The position numbers were made by a program, and so were the translations under genes. The notes under the pieces were generated by a model, which did not search any database, was not told the origin of the DNA, and worked only from the letters and a program-made list of their open reading frames with translations. Below, one piece after another: positions 1 to 8,647 of a stretch of DNA of 20,365 nt. Each line of letters opens with the position of its first letter. Position 1 is the stretch's first letter. The stretch is from NCBI GenBank assembly GCA_032988165.1, contig JANTQF010000492.1, positions 1 to 20,365 of the forward strand, given 5' to 3'. The DNA comes from Emmonsiellopsis sp. PD_33 (Eukaryota > Ascomycota > Eurotiomycetes > Onygenales > Ajellomycetaceae).

Positions 1-126
1 CCATTGTCGTTCTAGCACGGCCACATGGAGCTCCAGCCTACAGGACGATCCTCCCCGGCGACATGCAAGGCCATATAAAAAGAGATCGTGTAGTTGGACA
101 CCCTCTCCACGTAATGGGACACCCCC
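1..126 (-). mobile_element. Putative terminus of a Tc1/mariner-type element inserted in allantoicase
   Basis: Read on the minus strand, allantoicase coding sequence runs up to GGGAAGGATA and then changes abruptly to GGGGGTGTCCCATTACGTGG. The octamer GGGTGTCC occurs twice, about 20 nt apart, as expected for doubled transposase-binding sites in a terminal inverted repeat. The junction is a TA dinucleotide, the target of Tc1/mariner elements. None of the three frames past the junction resembles the family. The other end of the element is outside the window, so neither the matching repeat nor the TA duplication can be seen. An assembly join or a different rearrangement would look the same from here. 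Confidence 0.45.
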
Positions 127-127
127 T

Positions 128-862
128 ATCCTTCCCCCGCCCCGGTAACAAGATATTCGACGCAGGCGTATAATGCTGATCACTCGCCGCTAGGGCCAAC
201 CCGCCCAGCAGCGCCGACGACAGCTCCTCCACCGGCGCCTGCGTAGCTGCTGTTCCTACCGCAGGAGGCGGCGGCGGCGGCGGCACCACATGCCCATACA
301 GCCGCAACCGCGCAAACCCGCCGTCAGGATACATACGGACACGCACATGCGTAAGCGGCCTGCTGGGCTTGTTCAACAACCAGGCCTGCCTCTGCGACGG
401 CCCACAGGGCTGCTGGGGCAATATCGTCTCCCACCCGGCCCACGCCTCACTGGCTACCTCTTCATCCCTCTCCTTCTCTGTGGTCGAGGGGTCAACATAG
501 CACCCCTCCACAACCACGCTCTCCCCATAATTGCCCACGAAGAAGGCAGTATCAATCTCAACACCGCGTACGATACCCGCGGCCACGCCGAGCTTCAGCA
601 CGACCCAGTCGTATTCGGCCGGGTTGTGGCGGCGGGATTCCCAGCCGTCGTACCAGGCGCCGGTGTGGATGAAGAGGCCTGGTTTGTGGATGGGGGGCGT
701 CGGGGTGAGGAGGTTGGTGGCGGAGGCGAAGTAGTCGTTGGAGACGGAGAGGATGCGGGTGTTTAGGAGGGAGGAGGCGAGGTTGGTGGTTTGGAGGGTG
801 GTGAAGGTGGTGTCGATGGAGGGGGCGGGGATGCGGGTTGGGGCGGGGGGGGTGTCTGCCAT
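128..862 (-). pseudogene. Allantoicase (allantoate amidinohydrolase), 3' part disrupted
   Basis: Allantoicase splits allantoate into ureidoglycolate and urea in purine catabolism. The frame starts at the ATG at 860-862 and encodes the first of the two allantoicase repeats: NDYFASATNLLTP, GAWYDGWESRRHNPAEYDWV, RGVEIDTAFFVGNYGESVVV, ILPQQPCGPSQRQAWLL and HVRVRMYPDGGFARLRLYGH. A proline run follows, then the start of repeat 2 (ASNILLPGRGKD, residues about 234-245). At codon 245/246 (Asp, normally followed by Met-Gly-Asp-Gly-Trp-Glu) the homology ends at a TA, and the frame reaches a stop at 38-40. About a third of the usual protein is therefore missing, and a functional product is unlikely unless the remainder is restored by splicing beyond the window. 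The call is firm for the family and moderate for disruption. Confidence 0.85.
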
Positions 863-1506
863 GGTTTGTTTCTTTTCTTGGTTGTTTGGATAGGGCTGGA
901 GGGTAATTGGGAACAGAGGGGGGGGGGGATAAGGGACTACATGGGATTACCGGGGCTGTGGGAGTTTATATAGTTGCTCAGGGGCGGGATGCCGAGGGCG
1001 GGGCGATTCGGCTCAAACCACGGCTACATATGAAGGGATGGAGATAAGAGGTGATAAGGAGACTATGTAGTTAACTATGTTTTCTGTTTTAATCCGATTT
1101 GGTTTCTGTGGCAGGTGTCTTGGATTAGCGGGGCAATTGAGCTACTTGAAGAGGGTAGCAAATGCCGTGGTATTTCCCTTCTGTTGCACCGGAACTCGCC
1201 GGTGAGATGCAACAGTTCAAGAGCAACATCCACCCTAACTACTTAACTTAACCAACTAACTCGAACATTGTTTGGGTTCGGTTGCATCATCATCATCATC
1301 ATCATCGCCAGAAAAACAAAACATAAACCCGTCTCCGCCCATCCAATCACCTCATTGCTGACTGGCTGGACGCAATCTTGAGACTTGATCTCTCCCCGCT
1401 TTGCCAGACATGACTTCTCAGAGATAATCAATCCCCTTCTCGTCGACTATAGCTACAGCTACAGCTAGACTCCCTATCTACTCACCGTTCTTGTAACATC
1501 GCCGCC
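863..1506. promoter_or_regulatory. Divergent promoter between allantoicase and cytochrome b561 genes
   Basis: This 644-bp region has no gene. GATAAG, the core of AreA/NIT2 nitrogen-regulator sites, occurs at 928-933, 1043-1048 and 1053-1058, the last two 10 bp apart. TCGG-N6-CCAC at 1008-1021 is a partial match to the TCGG-N6-CCGA site of the purine-pathway activator UaY. A TATA-like tttatata lies at 965-972. It also contains a G-run near 917-928, an imperfect palindrome at 1181-1215, (CAT)7 at 1285-1305 and repeated agctac units near 1447-1465. The GATA sites lie on the allantoicase side, which fits nitrogen-repressible purine use. This is inferred from motifs only. Confidence 0.55.
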
Positions 1507-2490
1507 ATGGCCTCAGCGACTGGCATTCCAGAGCAACACCCTGCCTCCATCGACGGCGCCGACGAACAGGAGCCGTTGCTTGGGCGGCCGGGAGACGTCA
1601 GCCAGAAGCAGAACGAGAGCGTCTTCACCAATCTAGTTACGGGTTCGATATATCTATCCATCTATCCATCTATCCTCCTTCTGTTGCTGACGGGTGGTGC
1701 AGGCACGGCCACTGTGGCCCAGGCGGGCATATGGATTGTGAGTCCACGATATATCTCTCTGATATAGCCATCCATGATACCGTCGAGGAGATAGATAGAT
1801 CATCAGGTAAATAGCTAACCAGAAACTAACCATCCTCGCAGCTCGCCGCCCTCGTCTGGAACGGCATCTTCTCGCACGAGCTCATCTTCTTCTCCCCGCA
1901 TCCCGTAAGCAAGCAAACCACCTCCCCTCCCTCATCCTCTTCCACGCATATCAACCACCTAGTTAATACCTAACAACCCCCAGCTCCTCAACTCCGCCGC
2001 CATCCTCCTAACCACCCAAGCCATCCTCCTCCTCCAACCAACCCACACCCCCGCCCAAAAACGCACCGGCACCCTCTCCCACTTCTTCCTCCTCGCCCTC
2101 GCCAACCTCTCCTTCATCTCCGCCCTGATCATCATCGAACTCAACAAAGCCTCCCACCCGGAAACCCGCTTCCGCTCCCCGCACGCAATCCTCGGCCTGG
2201 CCACCTACATCCTCATCTTCCTGCAAGCCGCCGTCGGCGTCGCGCAGTACTTTGTCCCCGTGACGGTCTTTGGAAGTGTGGATAGGGGCAAGGCTGTTTA
2301 CAAGTACCATCGCGTGAGTGGCTATGTGGTGTTGCTGATGGAGTTGGCTACTGTGGCGGCTGCCACGCAGACGGATTATAATAAGGTCATTTTGCATATT
2401 CCGTTGTGGGCGGTGCTGGTGGCGAGTGTGCTGGTGGTGTTGGGGGTTGGCGCGAGGATTAAGAAGCAGAAGATGAGGGTTTTTGGGTAG
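1507..2490 (+). CDS. Cytochrome b561-type transmembrane electron-transfer protein (four exons)
   Basis: Exons 1507-1642, 1703-1737, 1842-1904 and 1984-2490 join into a 246-residue protein. Introns are 60 nt (GTTCGA, an unusual donor; branch CTGAC; GTGCAG), 104 nt (GTGAGT, ACTAAC, CGCAG) and 79 nt (GTAAGC, CCTAAC, CCCAG). The start ATG has the context GCCGCCATGG. The N-terminus is hydrophilic with an EPLLG motif, followed by about five or six hydrophobic helices. Conserved histidines expected to bind the two hemes appear in FFSPHPLLNSAAI, RSPHAILGLATYILIFLQ, YKYHRVSGYVVLL and ILHIPLW. This is the pattern of stand-alone b561 proteins, which move electrons across a membrane (ascorbate or ferric reductase-like); no DOMON domain is present. 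The C-terminus is basic (RIKKQKMR). The substrate cannot be told from sequence. Confidence 0.85.
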
Positions 2491-3388
2491 TTAGCGGGCT
2501 GTGGTAGGTAGGTTGGGTATATGGATGGATGGAATTGGAAATTCCAGGGTGGCAAGGGATATATTTATGTCCTTTTGTTTTTGCCTGAGCGTGCTCAATG
2601 TCTGTCTGAAAAGTTACCATCTTTGATGACTTTTGTTGGGATTTCATGATGTCTACGTTTTAGTTTTGTCTGTTTCTTCCTTTGCTTCTCCTTTCCCTTT
2701 CCCCCCCTTTTTTTATTTCTTTCTCCCTTTCGATTACTTGTTTCCGTTCGGTGTCGTTGGCCTGATTCTCGGTAAGTTTTAGCATCCGCTCTCTTTCTTT
2801 CTCTGCACCAGTCTACAGTTCGATTCTCTCTATCTCGCTACGTTATTGATCCATGTGGACAGTGATCGCTTTTCGGCCATTTACTCAATTGTTGAATATG
2901 GTTAACTACCCGTCGCTTTTTTTGGTTACATAATTTGTCACTCAGAAAATGGATTTCGAAAAAGGGGGCAGTTAATGAATTCCCAATATGGATGGAATGC
3001 CTGTTTCGGACTGCATTACTCCGTAACTTCAATTATGGAATGAATGTCTGTTAATTATTCACAGTCCCTTTCCCTCACCCATCATCCCTTATTAACTAGC
3101 GAGAACGACTTTGGAGGGAAGAGAGCAAGTCATTCAACTGATCTTTCCCTGTGACAGACAGTGCACACAGTTAATCATTCATTCATTCATCTATTCCCAT
3201 ATTCCCTATCTATCTATCCCTTTTTCCCTATCCCTTGCCCCCCCTTATCTTCTACCTCAATCTCAATCTCTTCCCAAACTCTCACCCCCCGCTTCTTCTC
3301 TCCCTACTTACTTACTATACCATACACATACCACCCTTCTCGCCATACAGGGGTATGTTGATCTTTATCTACATCTAGCCCACCAGCT
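2491..3388 (+). other. Non-coding stretch with pyrimidine-rich leaders and a possible 5'-UTR intron
   Basis: The first 150 bp are probably the b561 3' UTR. Two C/T-rich blocks on the plus strand (about 2660-2840 and 3180-3335) resemble the tracts found just upstream of transcription starts in Aspergillus. A perfect donor, GTAAGT, sits at 2772, and a pyrimidine-preceded acceptor, CGCCATACAG, ends at 3350. A 579-nt leader intron spliced just before the ATG at 3389 is therefore possible. No coding sequence was recognised. Confidence 0.35.
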
Positions 3389-3499
3389 ATGTCATACTAT
3401 GAATCCCATCGCCAGCCCGAGCTAAAGGTCCGCCCTATCCACATCCTCAGCCTAACCCATGACATGCCCATAGGCAGGGAGACACTAGGGGGTAGTTAG
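3389..3499 (+). CDS. Possible very small protein gene of unknown function
   Basis: The ATG at 3389 opens a 36-codon frame beginning MSYYESHRQPELK, a hydrophilic, tyrosine-rich start of the kind seen in small fungal stress and cell-surface proteins. It lies 38 bp after a good splice acceptor and downstream of two pyrimidine-rich leader blocks, which is why it is listed. The frame ends at TAG 3497-3499. A further intron (weak donor GTCCGC at about 3428, acceptor CCCATAG) is possible but gives no long extension. No family was recognised. It may be a remnant or non-coding. Confidence 0.2.
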   Translation: MSYYESHRQPELKVRPIHILSLTHDMPIGRETLGGS

Positions 3500-4917
3500 C
3501 TGCTACTATCTACCGCACCACTTCGCTCACCGCAAGGTCAGATCCACTGGGCCTAATTCCAGCCCAAGACACGGAGAAAACGGCATAAGCCCCTTACACC
3601 TCCAACGCATCATAGAAAAGCGGCCGACTTCGGAATCCTCCGGCCTGATGCCAGGAGATCTGGGATAAAGATAATCGCACCTATTATCGGGATGTTCATT
3701 GCGCGTATACAAGTCACCGCCCCAATCCCGCGACGCAACAGTGATCAAACAGGAACTCCCCATTTGCTTCCGCGGAGCGGCGGGTGGGTTGGGTTTGTAA
3801 CCCTGTGCCGTATAGTCAGGGTGTTTCTGTTGCATTGTGGAGAACATGGTGCATGGAGTTTCGATATAGTGATCCTGAAGTGCCTATTTGTCGTCCTCAT
3901 CAACGGCATTAGACACTCGAAGTGGGGATGTTGCTCGCCGCTGGGGATGCTATGACGGGGTGGGTGCGAGGATGCCCGTGGGCGAAATGAAACCTACCGA
4001 AGTCGCGGGAAAAGGACTCGGGGATCTAGATCTACAATACGAAACAGTCTTCGAAAAGCTAAGATAAGCTATGGAATAACTATGTCAAAGGGCGTCGTGA
4101 GGACTTTTTTTTTTTTATCAATTTTATCGAAATCGAGTTCCTCAGGAATATGCCTGAGTTGCCCTACGGTCACTTCACATTGTCGAATGCCACCATCAAC
4201 GTAACACGTTACATGCGCCTGTCAAGTCCTGGGAAGAAACAGCAGGTCGCCAGCGCTTCTGAACATTTTATTTGGCCTTCAAAGCTGGCGGGGCCTTGGA
4301 CAGATGCTCATGCGATGATATCTTGGAGTACAAGGTAATAATTAATTACCCTTGCTCCCACAAGCGATCTGCTGTAAGTAGCCTCAGATGTTGTTATTCC
4401 TGAAGGACATGGTTCACTGATGAAAATCTATAGGACACATAACAAGAGCATCAATCAAACGAAGCGTTATTAAAATCAAGGATATATCGATGAATCCACG
4501 ATGCTGTGGTTTTTCTCCTTGGTGAACGAAAATCGTCAACCCGTTGAGCCTGCTACGCACATGGCAGCTCCGCCTTCCTTACGTCATGTATGTGGCTTAA
4601 ATACTCAGCGTGCGCCCCGGGGACATATACGCCACGGAGGCTCCACGCTCTTGGAAGAATCAAGCTTTTACACATTGATATTTTGAACCCTACGTTACCC
4701 ACATAGCAATTGGTAGCATGTCTAACAACGCCTATAGACTCTACAGCAACGGTCCATTAGCGAATGGGGTGCTGCGTTTGGCTGTTGAACAACAGCAATC
4801 CCGATTATAATGGGACGACAGGAACGAACTTGGACTCAAATTGACCAAAACGATTGCAGTGTCCCAGTATCGTGTGTCCCACGATAGATCGAATATTTCA
4901 ATAAACGGTAGACTGAC
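3500..4917. other. Region without a recognised gene
   Basis: Only short open frames occur here. A minus-strand frame at 3527-3847 (106 codons, starting MFSTMQQKHPDYTAQGYKPN) has a plausible amino end but no recognisable family and no clear promoter. A plus-strand frame at 4150-4338 (MPELPYGHFTLSNATINVTR) also carries no recognised motif. A 12-nt poly-T run lies near 4106-4118. Short decayed coding segments upstream of the SNF2 relic may be present, but none could be named. Confidence 0.4.
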
Positions 4918-5272
4918 AATCTGTCCTCGCAAATATGCGAGGTGCAGCGTCGACCCATCAAAGGAATGTCCGGTGCCCCCACTGCCACCTCTAATTCAAA
5001 TGAAGACTTGACTGATATGATTCAGGCATATCAAGAAATCAACCTGATGAGAGAGTCCATACAGTCATTGTGGCCAAACAACACCCTGTTTGGCATTATA
5101 TTGATGGATGAGTCTCATGTGGTCAAAAATATGAGGACCTATATTTATCAAGTAATCTTATAGGTGTCTAGACAGGCACATTCCTTTATTGGTTTATCTT
5201 TTTTTTTTATTTTAACGGCAAATAAATCCATCTCCGGCCGCGTTCCCTCCCAGACAGAAGCGACATAACTGC
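4918..5272 (+). pseudogene. SNF2-family helicase remnant, motifs II-III
   Basis: The frame reads ...SLWPNNTLFGIILMDESHVV followed by KNMRTYIYQ. It contains DESH (5107-5118), the Walker B/motif II of SNF2 ATPases, with the typical following VKN and a Thr three residues on. A TAG stop at 5161-5163 interrupts it. Reading on in the same frame gives VSRQAHSFIGLS, a T-run, then ILTANKSISGR at 5209-5241. That matches motif III (LTATP.SGR), with Thr-Pro altered. SNF2 enzymes use ATP to move along DNA and remodel chromatin or repair intermediates. No Walker A (GxGKT) was found upstream, and no helicase C domain follows directly; a matching C-terminal piece lies at 15.6-16.1 kb. The fragment is too short and interrupted to function. 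Confidence 0.65.
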
Positions 5273-5689
5273 TATCATTCTGAAAGATATCGTCGTGGAT
5301 GAGAGATCCTTCAAGGATGGCCCGGATTCAGAGAGCCTCCCTCGGTTGAACTTCCCATACAGGTGGCAAAGGAATTTGAAGATCTATACATGCCACTGAC
5401 GCCGTTTCCTCTCTCCTCTGGACAACAGCAAATACTCCTGGGGGGTTTAGGTCGGATCCTCCGCATGGTGTCAAAAACGATAAATGACATAATGATATGA
5501 CCGTCGGTTTTGATGACACTCCCTCTGTCATGATGAGGTGAAGCGGGTAGTCCGCGAAATAGGGGCTGTGCGTGATTTAGTTGGACGCGGATTCCGACTT
5601 CCATGGACATCGTCATGCCAATGGGACTCTTGCAGTGGGCGACGGCCTAACCCAAGGCAGCCACCAGACTAGAAGAGAAGTGTCTGGGA
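5273..5689 (+). other. Interrupted, unrecognised sequence between two relics
   Basis: All six frames are broken. Plus-strand segments such as DITAIILKDIVVDERSFKDG (about 5260-5320) and HDEVKRVVREIGAVRDLVGR (5530-5590) look protein-like but could not be assigned. A minus-strand frame at 5311-5616 appears to be a shadow. This may be decayed coding sequence linking the SNF2 piece to the following relic. Confidence 0.3.
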
Positions 5690-6500
5690 TTATCAATACT
5701 ATCACTATCACTCTCGAGACTGGAGAAGAACTGTGGTCATCTTTTGGCTTCATACGTTCCCGCTATTTTGATTGGGCGGAGTAGGATTTATGTCTATACT
5801 GACGACCCTGACTTTCGGCACAGACGATACTAAATCAGCCCGGTGTGTCTACATGCAGCAGAAGGAGCTTGCTCGAAATCGCACCATTCATCAGGCACGA
5901 TGGCTCTCGCGGCTGCCATTACTACATATATACCAAAAACGGTTGTGTGTTGGAACGGGGTGCTTTTGCATACGGAACAATCCAGTCTCTTACTTCGTCA
6001 AATATGCCCCTGAATGGTCAGAGGGGAGAACAGACATGGAGCAATCCTGCCTGCTCATTGTATGCATGTATACATCACCTCCTAATAACAGCCTAGCTAG
6101 CGGCCTAGCCGGGAATTTTATTCAGGACAACACTAACTTGCTATGCACCTACATGGACCAGTCTCTGTTTCTTGATGGATGGGTGTTGCTACCGAACTCC
6201 ATCTCGGACACAGGCATGGGATTAGTTAGCGAATGGGAATGGATTCCCCGTGAAGAACTTCCTATCGTCAGATTTCGATATGTCAGGAAACTCCGCGTCC
6301 ACTTTACAAATACATACTCACATACGCATGCCTACAAGGCAAGTGCCTTCGATTTGAACGGTATGATGGGTTCGAATGATGAGCGGAACCTTCACAAAGC
6401 AACGAACCGACACCCTTTATATCCCCCTTTATGGAGGCCCCGATGTGATCACCAACTATGCCATCCTTGCTTGGTGACATATCTGGTTCCGAGAGAGGTC
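5690..6500 (+). pseudogene. Possible beta-propeller (fungal lectin-like) relic
   Basis: The longest open frame here runs 5790-6521 (243 codons from ATG). The recurring signal instead hops between frames and resembles propeller blades of the type hydrophobic-Ala-Ala ... VYYQ ... E..(F/Y)DG. Examples are SRIYVYTDDPDF (about 5780), MALAAA then HYYIYTKNGCVLERGAFAYG (5900-5975), SLASGLAGNFIQDNTNLLCTYMDQ (6090-6160), RKLRVHF...AFDLNG (6285-6360) and DTLYIPLYGGPDVITNYA (6410-6460). Spacing is roughly 40-75 residues. Fungal fucose-specific-lectin-like proteins have blades of about 50 residues with this look. At least two frameshifts would be needed. The assignment is a by-eye inference; the alternative is an unrelated hypothetical protein encoded by the open frame. 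Confidence 0.25.
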
Positions 6501-8065
6501 GGCGACCATTGCCATATTTAAGGGGACAGATCCCATCATTCTTGAGTTTCTAGTTAGCCATCCAATCCAGAGGTTATGGTGAGGATCAAGAGGTTTTCTA
6601 TCTGTGTCTTGTTCTAGGGTTTTCTATTCGATCATTCAGCCGGCCAGTTCTATATCGGGAGCTGGGGCTTTCAAGTTGGCGTCCCCGGGAGGCTTCCGCT
6701 TTTGCTGTGAAGCGGCCGGACAGGACAACGGAGACGGGAAGTACTAGGAAGAAGAGGAGTAGCGCGAGTACGAATGAATAACAGGGGGTTACCTTCTCAG
6801 TACTCACCATTATTATTGCACTAGGAACCCTTTCTCCAAACTATGGTCACCAAGAAAGCGTGCAAAAGGAGCCAGCGTAGATATCGCTGGGAGGAACCAA
6901 GGCGGAAGAGTGGGAGGTTCAGCCATTTTTTGGCCGAAAGATTTAACTACTACTTGCTGAATACATCCCATGCAACAGGCTGGTTAGTTTATCTACACTC
7001 TTCCGGGCCTTCTTCACGAATTCGTCAACCGGTCAAATACCATCCTGATCCAGGCTACGACAATAATGCCTTGAGTTCAATTCTATTCCCGGACGCCAGC
7101 CTTTCCTGCTAAATTCTCCAGACCCCAAAAATCCTCGATTCTATTCTCTCTCGACTCGTCTCACTAGCTCGGCTGGCGGCTAGAACAATCAAGGAGCTCC
7201 GGATGAACGAGGCGGGGAACAATACACCATCAAGTCTTCCGAAGTTCACCACCTATGTGGACAATTGGGATTTGGGTTAACTAATATCTGTTTATTTCAT
7301 TTAGAAAATTGTTAAAGGAATGATACCATTTCAGATTACATGCTTGAAACTGGAGATAACCCCTCTGATGCGGACAGAGCCTTTCCCGCAGGAATTTCAG
7401 CTCCACCAGGCGGAACATCTATCCCCGGGGATCTCTACGCTTCTTGCACCATCCCCGTTCGCCTTTCGTTTTATCAACCTTTTCACAGCAAACCCGCTCC
7501 TCTTAAGAGTCTCGTCCACGCCCGCCGCGCGTTCCTCTCGCCCTTAACACCCTCAAATTCAGTTTTCCCGCGCTTGCCAATCTCCCAAAAAAGCACATGA
7601 AAAGCATCTCCCTATCCCAGTGTCTTCCTCATTTGCGAAAACGAGGAGAGCGGCCGTCCTAGGTCTGGTCAGCAGAAAGGTGATGACGCATTTGATACGG
7701 GAATGGAGGTCGCTCCAATATGGACCATGCCATTCCCCCAAAGCATATAAATGCAGTGACCCTACGAATGAGCCCACAAGAGCAACTCGAGTGGAAAGAA
7801 TGGGCCACTCAATACTACCGGCGGCACCCAGACGATTATCCATCCCCTCAACATAACGGCAGATGGTGTTCAGGAATTGGTGTGACGGGTTTAGACGATG
7901 TGCCTGACGCCTGCTGGATCCTTTGAATCCACCTAGGCACTTCAGTGCTGGTGGTTTGCTGGTTGGGTCTTCGACTCTTAATATTTATCTGCCTCCAAGT
8001 TACTTTTTTTCCGCCTAGGTTATATTTGTGTGGAAAACCCCGAGTCGAGGCAAAGATTACATTCC
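6501..8065. other. Decayed accessory sequence with no recognised gene
   Basis: Short frames on both strands occur, none with a family signature. The minus-strand frame 6598-6810 has one hydrophobic stretch (FVLALLLFFLVLPVSVVLSG) and a basic tail. The plus frames at 6843-7112, 7340-7600 (PAGISAPPGGTSIPGDLYAS) and 7720-7926 (SPQEQLEWKEWATQYYRRHP) look protein-like but stop quickly. Their succession in different frames suggests one or more frameshifted genes. No intron model restored a long frame. Confidence 0.35.
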
Positions 8066-8647
8066 ATGTCCGCTTTCTGCAGAGTCGGCTCGTCGTTATT
8101 AAAGAGATTTGCCGATTGTCGGTATATTTATTATCAGTCATGGTACGATGGATATACGGTGGTTCCCAATGCAAATAACGTCTCATTTCAGCGCTGGCTT
8201 CGGGCTGGTTCCACCGCATTCCCAGTTGCGGAACTCCGAGAGCTATATGCGATTTCCCTGCTGGTCTGCCGACTTAAAGTTTTTGAGAATAGGTGGACTT
8301 CGGGCCCCGGAAAAAGCATCCCCATCTCCATCTCTGTACTCCACCTTGCAAGCGATGTTATCCCGCCCATTCAACCCGCTGCCCACGTGCCCCATTCCCT
8401 TTCAGTGGGATGTAGAAGGCCCAGACCTAATCCCGGAGAGATAGAAGTAGGGGACATCAAACTTATTGAAGCCAGAATGAATGAGATAGGGTCAGGAAAA
8501 GTGAGAAACTCAATCCGAGCATATCTCACTAGTCCTACGATGAACACAGCCCTCGCATACATTAAAAAGGAGGAAATCCAACGGATGAAGGCACCTATTG
8601 TTTCAAGTACTTGGCCCTATTCGAACCTGTGCAGCTACGCTCAATAG
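8066..8647 (+). CDS. Unrecognised 193-residue open reading frame
   Basis: This is one of the longest uninterrupted frames in the decayed block. It begins at ATG 8066 (MSAFCRVGSSLLKRFADCRY) and ends with SSTWPYSNLCSYAQ. The C-terminal part (GEIEVGDIKLIEARMNEIGS ... AYIKKEEIQRM) has the composition of a folded, helical protein. The middle is less convincing, and an overlapping frame at 8180-8440 (ESYMRFPCWSADLKFLRIGG, LYSTLQAMLSRPFNPLPTCP) reads better there. A frameshift near 8430 joining the two is plausible. No signal peptide, membrane segment or known domain was seen. It may be real, or the largest remaining piece of a broken gene. Confidence 0.25.
   Translation: MSAFCRVGSSLLKRFADCRYIYYQSWYDGYTVVPNANNVSFQRWLRAGSTAFPVAELRELYAISLLVCRLKVFENRWTSGPGKSIPISISVLHLASDVIPPIQPAAHVPHSLSVGCRRPRPNPGEIEVGDIKLIEARMNEIGSGKVRNSIRAYLTSPTMNTALAYIKKEEIQRMKAPIVSSTWPYSNLCSYAQ

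Noticed and set aside
290..766. 158-codon plus-strand open frame
   Set aside because: It lies antisense to allantoicase, which has many conserved blocks on the minus strand.
2008..2397. Minus-strand frames over the b561 last exon
   Set aside because: They lie antisense to a spliced, conserved membrane protein; the acidic/Gly-rich composition reflects the complementary codons.
6598..6810. Small minus-strand membrane protein
   Set aside because: A single hydrophobic stretch in a short frame without promoter, family or conservation evidence; kept only as a note in the gap description.
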